Source of the DNA: Thermoplasmata archaeon | GTDB taxonomy: Archaea; Thermoplasmatota; Thermoplasmata; Thermoplasmatales; Thermoplasmataceae | Direction: 5' to 3' | Assembly (NCBI GenBank): GCA_021790415.1 | Contig: JAJYDZ010000041.1 | Span: 1-9,281 of the forward strand | Length of the DNA: 9,281 nt | Shown here: piece by piece, positions 1 to 7,058 of the stretch | Layout of the letters: every line of letters starts with the position of its first letter | How positions within the stretch are numbered: position 1 is the stretch's first letter | The notes under the pieces: generated by a model | Seen by the model: only the letters and a program-made list of their open reading frames with translations | The model's database searches: none | Told to the model about the DNA's origin: nothing | Translations under genes and position numbers: made by a program

Positions 1-1079
1 AAAATTTGTTCTTCTGTCAATAAACTAGAAGAAGGCAGATTCATGCCCCTATCTGACAACATATCAGAGACAGGGAAGGACTGACCTGCGAATCTATTTG
101 AATAATATGGTTGACGGTGTATCGGATAAAAAAATGTCCTCGTCTCGACGCCTTTAGAGGCTAGCCAGGTCATTAAACCGTCCCTTTCTTTTTTACCTTG
201 TAAAAGGATTGAATACATCCAATAGACATTCCTAATGCCAGGAGAGTCAGGGGGTAATGTGACTTTATCACCAATTTCAGAAAGGTATTCATTGTAGAGT
301 TTTGCATTGCTTATTCTTTTATTGACAAATTCATCTATCTTTTCCATTTGTGCCAATCCCATTGCTGCTTGAAGAGCAGACATCCTATATCCAAAACCTA
401 GCTCCTCATGCCAAAAGTGTTTCCCTCCTCTTCCAAATGCATGAGCCCTCAACCACGCCATTCTTTCGGCAAGATCACTGTTTGAAGTAACACACATTCC
501 ACCCTCGCCTGTGGTGATAATCTTATTGGCGTAAAAGCTAAAGCAACCGATTTCCCCCAAACTGCCTGCTTTCCTCCCTTTATAGATTGCACCATGAGCC
601 TCAGCAGCGTCCTCAACAATTGTTAGGCCGTGATCCCTGGCAATCTTGGAAATACTATCTGCATCGAACGGAAAACCATAGATATCGACAGGCATAATTA
701 CCCTGGTTCTATCATTTATTTTTTCCTCTATTAGATCTGGATCAATATTCCAGGTTTCTGGATCTGCATCAACAAGCTGGATTTTCCCTCTCTGATACTC
801 AATTGCATTAGCAGTGGCTATCATTGTAAAGGAAGGAATTATAACCTCACTTTCTGCATTCACATTTAATGCTGCTAATGCCAAATGTAAAGCCGTAGTG
901 CCACTATTTGTCGTAACACCATATTTAGTATCTGAATAATGTGAGAACTTTTCTTCAAATTCCTTAACTGAAGGACTAATTGAACTTATCCATGACGATT
1001 TAAGTGCCTTAGTAACATATTCAACTTCATTATCTCCAACTGATGGAGAACTGACTGGAATTGTGTATTGATTCTGCAT
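1..1079 (-). CDS. DegT/DnrJ/EryC1/StrS family PLP-dependent sugar aminotransferase, perosamine-synthetase-like (3' end cut by window)
   Basis: Reading from the ATG at 1079 gives 359 residues with no stop before the window edge. It is a fold-type I aminotransferase of the DegT family, which transfers an amino group from glutamate to an NDP-4-keto-6-deoxy sugar in the cytoplasm. Visible motifs: NSGTTALHLALAAL (59-71), the PLP-ring Asp in IVEDAAEAHGA (Asp157), the Schiff-base lysine in FSFYANKIITTGEGGM (Lys186), and a C-terminal RNVYWMYS plus FFYPIHRQP (about 283-324). The ETWNIDP and NVYWMYS blocks resemble perosamine (GDP-4-keto-6-deoxymannose 4-) aminotransferases more than other subfamilies, but the exact substrate is inferred. 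The usual length is about 360-400 residues, so little is missing. A TATA-like box sits about 25 bases before the ATG and I see no Shine-Dalgarno sequence, so the transcript may be leaderless. It is divergent from a broken paralogue. Confidence 0.93.
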   Translation of the reverse strand, partial: MQNQYTIPVSSPSVGDNEVEYVTKALKSSWISSISPSVKEFEEKFSHYSDTKYGVTTNSGTTALHLALAALNVNAESEVIIPSFTMIATANAIEYQRGKIQLVDADPETWNIDPDLIEEKINDRTRVIMPVDIYGFPFDADSISKIARDHGLTIVEDAAEAHGAIYKGRKAGSLGEIGCFSFYANKIITTGEGGMCVTSNSDLAERMAWLRAHAFGRGGKHFWHEELGFGYRMSALQAAMGLAQMEKIDEFVNKRISNAKLYNEYLSEIGDKVTLPPDSPGIRNVYWMYSILLQGKKERDGLMTWLASKGVETRTFFYPIHRQPYYSNRFAGQSFPVSDMLSDRGMNLPSSSLLTEEQI

Positions 1080-1095
1080 ACCGTTGGAATAGAAC

Positions 1096-1108
1096 TTAAT
1101 TAAATAAA
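1096..1108 (-). promoter_or_regulatory. TATA-like box for the aminotransferase gene; nearly palindromic
   Basis: On the minus strand the segment reads TTTATTTAATTAA, preceded by the A-rich stretch AAAACC that could serve as a BRE. The TTTATTTAA core is centred about 25 bases before the ATG at 1079, the spacing expected for a leaderless archaeal transcript. The TTAATTAA part is palindromic, so the same site could also drive the plus strand towards the pseudogene and the glycosyltransferase at 1516. Confidence 0.45.
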
Positions 1109-1162
1109 GGTTTTTAGAATGTAGCTTGTATTGGAACGCAAGTTTCTCTAACCGTTCAGTAA

Positions 1163-1516
1163 AATCAATTTGTGTATGAGCTCCTTGCTGACGAAGGAAA
1201 ATCTTTTCTAGTGGATTCAGATTTAGATACATGGTGCATGAAAACAGATCAAATTGAACAAAAGATCACTAAAAATACAAGGGCGATAATGCCAGTTCAT
1301 ATTTATGGTCATCCAACAAACATGGGTCCAGTTATGAAATTAACCAAAAAACAGAACTTTGTGGTAATTGAGAACGTGGCTGAAGCAGATTGCGCTATGT
1401 ATAGATGAAGGAAAGTTGGAAGCATAGGTAATGTCAAAGAGGATCAAAGACTAATTGTGAAAGCTAATGGCCTATACAAATTTCTTGAAGGAGAACATTT
1501 GCAGGGAAGGTTTTAA
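1163..1516 (+). pseudogene. Degraded DegT/DnrJ/EryC1/StrS aminotransferase remnant
   Basis: One plus-strand frame carries the middle of a second sugar aminotransferase. FLVDSDLDTW (from about 1208), AIMPVHIYGHP and VVIENVAEADCAMYR align with residues about 102-166 of the intact neighbour. A TGA at 1406-1408 replaces the expected glycine codon, and the homology resumes at once as RKVGSIGN. The text then jumps to a stretch like RLIVKANGLYKFLEGE, which resembles the family only from about residue 253 of the neighbour. That implies an internal deletion of roughly 70 residues that removed the catalytic lysine. The first 95 or so residues are also missing, and a TAA at 1160-1162 closes the frame upstream. 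The PLP-binding Asp is Asn (IEN instead of VED). The frame ends with TAA at 1514-1516, sharing its A with the ATG of the next gene, as in a former coupled operon. Decay is clear; exact boundaries are approximate. Confidence 0.8.
1504..1510 (+). promoter_or_regulatory. Shine-Dalgarno sequence for the glycosyltransferase at 1516
   Basis: GGGAAGG lies 5 bases before the ATG at 1516, inside the tail of the aminotransferase pseudogene. It supports this start. It also suggests the gene was once translated as an internal cistron behind the now-broken aminotransferase. Confidence 0.6.
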
Positions 1517-2616
1517 TGATCTTAAATGCTAAACTACCATTGGATATAACACTTATTAGCTTCCCTTTTTCGTGTTCTACAATTACCGGCTCAGGAGTAG
1601 ACCGTTATACCTATGAACTTTACACCAATCTTGTAAAACTCGGGCTTCCTTTTCAGCTTATCCAGAAACCTCTTGGCTCGAAATTATATAGGTATGGAAG
1701 AGTGCTTTGCGTGACATTGCCAACACTAGCACTTGATAGAGCGATACTCTATCATGCCCTATCCCCGTATTCTTTTAGACTATCTCGTCTTTTCGGAAAA
1801 AGGAGGGTTGTAACAACAGTTCACGATGTCATACCCTTTGCTTGGACCCCTGAAAATCCAACACTCTTTGAAAGAAGAAGAAAACCTTATGCAGAACTGG
1901 CGATCAAGAAAAGTGATTTTCTAGTTGTTCCTTTTGAATATACAAAGAAATATATTATTGAAAACTTTGATTTGGATGAGTCCAAGGTAGCAGTAGTCAA
2001 TTATGGAATAGACCTCAACAGGTTTTTTGAGGCTGGTTACTGTAATTCCAAATCGAATGAAAAAACAAAAAACCTTCTGTTCTTGGGAGGGGTTAACCCA
2101 ATGAATAGAGGTGGGATTACTGTTCTAAAAGCATTTGCAGTAGCTTCTCGGTCAGATGATAGCCTTCGCCTTACTATTTCTGGGCGTAGGTCAGGACTAA
2201 CGAAGCTAAAGCTCGAAGCTGAACGTCTTAACATTTCAAACAGAGTGACTTTAGTTGACTTCATTTCAGAAGAACAACTTCCAAAATTCATATCAAAATT
2301 TGATATTTTTATTTATCCATCTCCAATGGGATTCAGTTACCTAATGCTTCAAGTTATGGCTGTTGGAATACCAGTTATCGCATCTAATGTGTTTGACAAT
2401 CCAGAATTTATCGATAATTCTGGGCTCACATGCGAACCAGATGACATCGATTGTTTTGCATCATCTATCTTGAAGATGGTGGACTCTGATGCAACACTTA
2501 GTGCCCTTAAGCAAAAATCAATCGAAAGAGCCAAACAATTCTCGCCTGTAAGAATGGCTAAAGAGACTCTTGCTGCTTATTCTAATTTTATTGAAGACCT
2601 TAGAACCTATGGATAA
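1516..2616 (+). CDS. GT4-like (GT-B fold) glycosyltransferase with degenerate EX7E motif
   Basis: The 366-residue protein has the two-domain GT-B layout. The N-terminal acceptor domain shows GSGVDRYTYEL (25-35) and VTTVHDVIPF (99-108). The C-terminal donor domain starts near NLLFLGGVNP (186-195) and contains FDIFIYPSP (262-270) and AVGIPVIASN (282-291). It probably adds a sugar to a lipid-linked or protein-linked glycan on the cytoplasmic side. The donor-contacting EX7E motif, normally E-G-F-G-x-P-x-x-E, reads M271-G-F-S-Y-L-M-L-Q279, so both glutamates are gone. The family signature G-(R/K) nucleotide loop also reads NPMNRGG. Length and frame are intact with no stops, so this is either a divergent enzyme, a non-catalytic partner, or an enzyme at an early stage of loss. 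The start is supported by a Shine-Dalgarno sequence. It is convergent with the GT2 gene at 2652. Confidence 0.88.
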   Translation: MILNAKLPLDITLISFPFSCSTITGSGVDRYTYELYTNLVKLGLPFQLIQKPLGSKLYRYGRVLCVTLPTLALDRAILYHALSPYSFRLSRLFGKRRVVTTVHDVIPFAWTPENPTLFERRRKPYAELAIKKSDFLVVPFEYTKKYIIENFDLDESKVAVVNYGIDLNRFFEAGYCNSKSNEKTKNLLFLGGVNPMNRGGITVLKAFAVASRSDDSLRLTISGRRSGLTKLKLEAERLNISNRVTLVDFISEEQLPKFISKFDIFIYPSPMGFSYLMLQVMAVGIPVIASNVFDNPEFIDNSGLTCEPDDIDCFASSILKMVDSDATLSALKQKSIERAKQFSPVRMAKETLAAYSNFIEDLRTYG

Positions 2617-2640
2617 AAAAAAGTCTCAAAACTTCAAGAC
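2615..2640 (-). terminator. Small hairpin plus T8 tract, candidate terminator of the minus-strand operon
   Basis: Reading the minus strand after the GT2 stop codon (2652), GTCT and AGAC arms (2637-2640 and 2623-2626) form a short stem. They are followed directly by eight T residues (2622-2615). Archaeal termination depends mainly on such T tracts in the non-template strand. The stem is only 4 bp plus weak inner pairs, so the T tract is the stronger evidence. The tract overlaps the stop codon of the convergent gene. Confidence 0.45.
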
Positions 2641-2651
2641 CCAAATGTTGT

Positions 2652-3626
2652 TCAGAGCACTTTGCTAAAATAGACTTTCATCGCCAAAGGATTTGATAGA
2701 AAGTTGAGAAGTGCAATTGCAGTTTTAGAAAGTTGATAGAACCCCAAGCTCTTTGAGTTCTTCAAGAATTGAAGGGTATCCGTAAATATTAATTTTCTAG
2801 GTTTGTCATCTAAAATATCACGAACTATAAGCGAGTCAAATAACTTGTTTTCGATTAAGACTAATATTTCATCATTTCCGCATTCCTTCATGATATCCAA
2901 CATTGAAGAGTAATTAATGATTCTCTTGTTTAGCCAGTCTCTAAGTCTCAATAGATCTCCGTTAGCCTGTGATTTTGAATGTGGATGCAATCTGTATCTT
3001 GTCAACTTTTCAGAATCAATCATAACTTCGTATCCAGCACAAAGCGATGCAAGAAAAACAAACGTGTCAAAGCTGCCTGGTAAAGACTGTATTTTATTCC
3101 TCCAACCCTGCAGGATTTGCCTCCTGAATGAAATACAACTATGGTTGAAATCAATTCCTCTGTGAATGAATTTATGAATCTCCTTTGTATTTTTGATAGA
3201 TAAGGACAAACGTTTGCCTTCATCACGAAAGTCGTAGGATCTGAAAGGAACCGATAATTGTACTCCATTACTGTCTATGACGTCATAATTGTTGTGTAAA
3301 TACCCTATTTGCTTATTGCTCTCAAATAAACCGTATATCTTCTCAAGTTTGTTTGAGTAAAAAATATCATCATCATCAAGCAAAACAATTATTTCTCCAT
3401 TACTTGAGTCCAGAGCAATTCCAACTTTATCGGAATATTGCTGCATTTCCGTAACAAGTACGTTAACCCTTCCTTGTTCTTCCCGAGGAATTACTTGTTC
3501 GTTACTTACAAGAATAATTTCATAGAGGTCATGATTCAGAGTCTGTGTTAATACAGAATCTAAAGCCTCAATAACATATTCTTTTCTCTTGTGATTAATT
3601 AATACAACAGTGATAGGAATAGACAT
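2652..3626 (-). CDS. Family 2 (GT-A fold) glycosyltransferase
   Basis: The 324-residue protein begins with the GT2 nucleotide-binding strand ITVVLINHKRKEYVIEALDSVL (about 5-26). It carries an acidic DXD-type metal and donor site in GEIIVLLDDDDIF (77-89, Asp84-Asp87). Further on are HSCISFRR (162-169), a likely catalytic-region acid in GSFDTF (Asp187), and a conserved LTRYRLHPHSKS (208-219) as in many GT2 enzymes. The donor is a nucleotide sugar; the acceptor cannot be read from the sequence. No convincing membrane helix is seen, so it is probably cytoplasmic or peripheral. It is the last gene of the minus-strand block, 53 bases after the DUF2079 stop. It has no Shine-Dalgarno sequence but a TATA-like box at about -29, so it may have its own promoter as well as read-through. 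Confidence 0.92.
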   Translation of the reverse strand: MSIPITVVLINHKRKEYVIEALDSVLTQTLNHDLYEIILVSNEQVIPREEQGRVNVLVTEMQQYSDKVGIALDSSNGEIIVLLDDDDIFYSNKLEKIYGLFESNKQIGYLHNNYDVIDSNGVQLSVPFRSYDFRDEGKRLSLSIKNTKEIHKFIHRGIDFNHSCISFRRQILQGWRNKIQSLPGSFDTFVFLASLCAGYEVMIDSEKLTRYRLHPHSKSQANGDLLRLRDWLNKRIINYSSMLDIMKECGNDEILVLIENKLFDSLIVRDILDDKPRKLIFTDTLQFLKNSKSLGFYQLSKTAIALLNFLSNPLAMKVYFSKVL

Positions 3627-3650
3627 CGATATTTTAAGGATCGAATATTG

Positions 3651-3659
3651 AATTAAAAA
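3651..3659 (-). promoter_or_regulatory. TATA-like box before the GT2 gene
   Basis: The minus strand reads GAAACATTTTTAATT. The T/A core is centred about 29 bases before the ATG at 3626, with purine-rich bases upstream as in an archaeal BRE. No Shine-Dalgarno sequence lies before this ATG, consistent with a leaderless internal promoter in the 53-base gap. AT-rich spacers give such matches by chance, so confidence is low. Confidence 0.35.
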
Positions 3660-3679
3660 TGTTTCTCAGTTGTTCACAT

Positions 3680-5941
3680 TTACTGTCTAACAAGATATAT
3701 GTAATTTAAAATTATTTGAGTTTGGGCATGAGTTTGCACATTATAGTATCCACAGTAATAACCCAAAAACTGAACGCCTATTAGGGGTTCATTCACTTTA
3801 AAGTGATAGGTGATATTTGTCCAAGAATTCCTGGATATAGTGCCGTAATCTATTGTTACGTTATAAAGGTATGATGGAAAACCCAAGGCCGAGCCTCTCA
3901 AATAGAGAACCGGTTGATCAGGGGAAACTTTTTCGTCTTGAGCATAAGCCCTCAATGAGAACGTAATCGAATATTTACCAGGTAGCAAGGTCAAGAATGG
4001 TCCTCGCCATATGTTTTCAGAATTAGAATCTGTTTGGCTTGGAATGACGCTTTCCAACACATGGGAGTAAGTTGAATCATTAGATGAAACAAGCTGGCCA
4101 GACTGCCCAACTTTTAGGTCGGTCGGTCTTATGTTTACTGTATCCTGAAATTGGTTTCCATTTTCTAACGTAGTATTTCCTGTGTATCCTTTCTTGAATA
4201 AATATACTGGTCCCGGGGAAGATTGCGAATAAATGAATGACACTATCCCATAAACAGATTCATTAAATAAGTCATTGCACAAGAAATTGGGCAAGTAATA
4301 ATAGGACGAGTCAACCAATACGTACTCGGGAAGATTGGAATCGTTAAAGGGAAAGTAAGGGGCAAGAGTACTGTTAAATGGAAACCAGTAAAGGGAAAAG
4401 GCATTAGCATTATTTGCAATCAATGGAAAGAGATTATCAGATGCCAATATTTGTGATCCGGAAGGAATTTCTGAAACAAGATGCTGGACAGACTGGAATT
4501 CTGGGTTAAGGTTGTATTCGAACCAATAGCCGGGATTATTAGATAGAAACTTATCTGCAGTATTAAATGGACTTAATACTATGTTCAGAACAACTAAAAA
4601 AAGGACTACGATGGTAAATTTCTTGATCCACCCCCGCCTCCTCTTCCGATTACTAGAAAATTGATAACTTGGATTCTTGTTAATCGTCTTTCTAAAGTAC
4701 CTGCGAAAGAAAACTAGTATAAGCCAAACGAGGAACACAGTCAAGACTAATGCCAGAGTGTAGTTGAACTTTAAAGCATTAGAGGTTATTGGGGCTAAAA
4801 AAGTGAGAAATATGAAATATGCAATAGATGTAAGAAGACAAGCGAAAAATATATACAGCAGAGACGTCGAAACTGTCTTTTCCTCTCCGAAATTGTTCTT
4901 CATGCCATATATAAATCCAATGAAAACCGGAGGAACTGCAATAAATGCATATTGGTTTCCAAACCCAGATGAAAAGTTTGAGGCGACTACAAATGTATTT
5001 ATTAACCAAGGTAAGGACATCAAAAGGTTTTTGGGGTATAATAGAGGCATAAATCCAAGTGAAAAGAAAATTGTTACCCAATAAAAAGTCGTCAGTTCTG
5101 CAGACGGAAAAGACAGAGCTGAAGTTGAAAACAAGGAAGTTATATAATACCCAACTGAGGATGGGGTAGCAGGTTGATTTACTAGTAAAGGTATTAGGAT
5201 AGACTGGATTATTCTAATCAAGACATACATGATGGCCGATAGCAGAATTAGCGCGAACAACCACCGGTTTGTTTTGTTTAAAAAGAACGAACGTAGCCTC
5301 CGTACATCCAACCCATTATATTCTACGATGAAAAATAGAGCTAATCCAACCATTAGAAATGGAAATACTTCCAAAGTGCAGCTTCCCACCACGAGCATGA
5401 CTGCAGCGAAGGAATATTTCTTTTGAAACATAAGAAGGAAAGAGGTAAAAAATTCTACAGGGATAAATGACTCCCAGTGAAAATCATAAAAAATAGCCGA
5501 AATTATGGCAAAATTAAGCAAAAATAGTAAGGCAATTAGATATGATTGTCTCCTTGACATACCTATCAATCTAGCTATCAAAAACAGTGGAACTATGGAT
5601 GCTGATACTACCAGAGATTGAACAAGAAAGAGAGTAATCGGAAATGGAAAGGTTCCGTATAAGTATGATAGTGGAATAGCAATATAAGAACTGTGTATCT
5701 CCAGGAATGAGAGAGTTCCTGCGTGAACAAAATTCGCAGATTCATAAAGAAGATACCCGTGACTACCTGTCCATAGCATTTGTTCCATTATACCAAAATC
5801 CCAATTTGTTGTGAAAAAATCGTAATATCTCAGCATAGAAAAAAAAGTAAAAAGAATGGTGGAGGATGAAACAATAAAAGTCATAGAAATCTTGTCACGG
5901 CGCTTTATGTGCCAGGTTTCGCCAGTCTCCGCCAATCTCAT
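3680..5941 (-). CDS. DUF2079-type polytopic membrane protein with large extracytoplasmic domain
   Basis: The protein is 753 residues from the preferred ATG at 5941 (760 from the ATG at 5962). About twelve hydrophobic segments fill residues 20-458. The first outer loop carries NWDFGIMEQ (Asp48), then EIHSS near 82-85, and a later YDFHWES at about 152-158. These are hallmarks of DUF2079, a family widespread in archaea that I recall as related to GT-C membrane glycosyltransferases, whose catalytic Asp also lies in the first loop. A basic cytoplasmic patch (NRKRRR, about 431-436) precedes the last helix (441-458). The remaining 295 residues should face outward. Their end (GPFLTLLPGKYSITF, about 647-661) looks like a beta-sandwich, lectin-like fold. 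Seven N-X-S/T sequons (Asn523, 533, 560, 589, 621, 694, 709) lie in this part. It sits among glycosyltransferases, so a role in glycan transfer or surface display is likely; the reaction is unknown. Confidence 0.85.
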   Translation of the reverse strand: MRLAETGETWHIKRRDKISMTFIVSSSTILFTFFSMLRYYDFFTTNWDFGIMEQMLWTGSHGYLLYESANFVHAGTLSFLEIHSSYIAIPLSYLYGTFPFPITLFLVQSLVVSASIVPLFLIARLIGMSRRQSYLIALLFLLNFAIISAIFYDFHWESFIPVEFFTSFLLMFQKKYSFAAVMLVVGSCTLEVFPFLMVGLALFFIVEYNGLDVRRLRSFFLNKTNRWLFALILLSAIMYVLIRIIQSILIPLLVNQPATPSSVGYYITSLFSTSALSFPSAELTTFYWVTIFFSLGFMPLLYPKNLLMSLPWLINTFVVASNFSSGFGNQYAFIAVPPVFIGFIYGMKNNFGEEKTVSTSLLYIFFACLLTSIAYFIFLTFLAPITSNALKFNYTLALVLTVFLVWLILVFFRRYFRKTINKNPSYQFSSNRKRRRGWIKKFTIVVLFLVVLNIVLSPFNTADKFLSNNPGYWFEYNLNPEFQSVQHLVSEIPSGSQILASDNLFPLIANNANAFSLYWFPFNSTLAPYFPFNDSNLPEYVLVDSSYYYLPNFLCNDLFNESVYGIVSFIYSQSSPGPVYLFKKGYTGNTTLENGNQFQDTVNIRPTDLKVGQSGQLVSSNDSTYSHVLESVIPSQTDSNSENIWRGPFLTLLPGKYSITFSLRAYAQDEKVSPDQPVLYLRGSALGFPSYLYNVTIDYGTISRNSWTNITYHFKVNEPLIGVQFLGYYCGYYNVQTHAQTQIILNYIYLVRQ

Positions 5942-5947
5942 CTTTAA

Positions 5948-5953
5948 CCCCCC
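5948..5953 (-). promoter_or_regulatory. G6 Shine-Dalgarno-like tract deciding the DUF2079 start
   Basis: The minus strand has GGGGGGT followed by TAAAG and the ATG at 5941, a 6-base spacing. GGGGGGT can pair with the archaeal anti-Shine-Dalgarno ACCUCC with one G-U pair. The upstream in-frame ATG at 5962 has no such site, so 5941 is the better start, although 5962 lies only 4 bases after the previous stop codon. Confidence 0.5.
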
Positions 5954-5966
5954 GAAAGTCATTGAA

Positions 5967-7058
5967 TTAATTTAACTTATCGTAATGATTTTGGATATCA
6001 CTAAATATTAATTTTACACTTTTTTCAAACGCTTCAAGTTCGAAATGTAATGACCGCGCTTTGCTGAGATTACTCCAATTGGAATAATATTCTCTATTGT
6101 ACAACTTGTTCATTTGATCAATCCATGATTTTGTGTTGTTCGGCTCGCACCTTATTGAATTGCCGCCAGTTATTTCGATAAATGGCTCTATGTCTGAAAC
6201 TATCACTGGTATTCCAAACTGCATAGCTTCAATTATTGGCCTTCCGAACCCGTCATAGAGTGATGGATAAAGTAAAACATCCGTCTCATCGTAAATCTCT
6301 CTTATATCTGCCACATTATCTATCACCTTGACATTTCCGTACTTCTTTTGTATCAATTTCATGGTGTGGTTTTTAAGCTTTGATACTAACAAAAATCTGG
6401 CGTTATTGTGAATTTTAAACGCCTCTGTGAGCTCTAAGAAGAATTTGATGTTCTTATATTGTCTATCAGTTGCAATATACGTAAAAGTCAAACCCTCCTC
6501 ACCTAAAATCTCACGTGATCTTTTCATCCTAGATTTTTCTGGAAAAAGATTCAAAGATGGTTCAGGCAGCACGAACGACCATTCTGGTTTCAAACTAAAA
6601 TTTATGGCTTCGGATTTAGTAAATTCACTAATAAATATCCCCCATTTCAATAGCCGAAGCTTTGGCATTATATACTTGAACATTAACGTCGTACTAAACT
6701 TATCTGCATAGTTTGAAAGTGGCCTGAAATCGTGAAATTTAACAATTACATTAGAGAGTTTCCGAAGTGGTGCGACCAAAGTTGGATCAGACAAAAATAT
6801 CATGTCTGAATCGATGGAATTTAATTTCTTCTTAAGAAATATCAATCGGTTAATCCCATTAGAAATAGTGTAGGACGGTAGCGCAATGCCTGAAATCATG
6901 TAGTCACCCAAAAAATACTCAGATTTATTTTTAGTATCCATGATTTGGAACCATTTGACATCGTATCCAATTTTCTTGAGGGTCTTATACAAAGCAAGAG
7001 AGCCCTGGGTTATCCCATCATTTATTTTGGAACCATTAATTATAGCTATTGATTTCAT
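5967..7058 (-). CDS. GT4 family (GT-B fold) glycosyltransferase
   Basis: The 363-residue protein has the GT-B two-domain plan. The N-terminal half starts with IAIINGS and the loop GITQGSLALYKTL (15-27) and includes VIVKFHDFRPLSNYA (104-118) and IFISEFTKSEA (141-151). The donor domain starts at FTYIATDRQYKNI (192-204), with the family's K-N phosphate-contact segment. It contains YPSLYDGFGRPIIEAM (264-279), where the EX7E motif reads Asp269-x7-Glu277, a conservative change of the first Glu. It then ends in FGIPVIVSDIEPFIE. It likely transfers a nucleotide-activated sugar to a growing glycan in the cytoplasm. Its first 23 bases overlap the end of the upstream glycosyltransferase gene, and GGAG lies 5 bases before its ATG, so translation of the two is probably coupled. 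Confidence 0.92.
   Translation of the reverse strand: MKSIAIINGSKINDGITQGSLALYKTLKKIGYDVKWFQIMDTKNKSEYFLGDYMISGIALPSYTISNGINRLIFLKKKLNSIDSDMIFLSDPTLVAPLRKLSNVIVKFHDFRPLSNYADKFSTTLMFKYIMPKLRLLKWGIFISEFTKSEAINFSLKPEWSFVLPEPSLNLFPEKSRMKRSREILGEEGLTFTYIATDRQYKNIKFFLELTEAFKIHNNARFLLVSKLKNHTMKLIQKKYGNVKVIDNVADIREIYDETDVLLYPSLYDGFGRPIIEAMQFGIPVIVSDIEPFIEITGGNSIRCEPNNTKSWIDQMNKLYNREYYSNWSNLSKARSLHFELEAFEKSVKLIFSDIQNHYDKLN

Noticed and set aside
2037..2291. Minus-strand frame inside the plus-strand glycosyltransferase
   Set aside because: It is low-complexity, rich in Ser, Arg and Phe, and fully covered by a well-supported gene.
3366..3377. Tandem ATC repeat that looks like a microsatellite
   Set aside because: On the minus strand it is four GAT codons encoding the acidic metal-binding motif of the GT2 enzyme, so its repetition is explained by the protein.
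4764..5084. A 106-codon plus-strand frame inside the DUF2079 gene
   Set aside because: It is antisense to membrane helices and has no recognisable motif or ribosome binding site; treated as a shadow.
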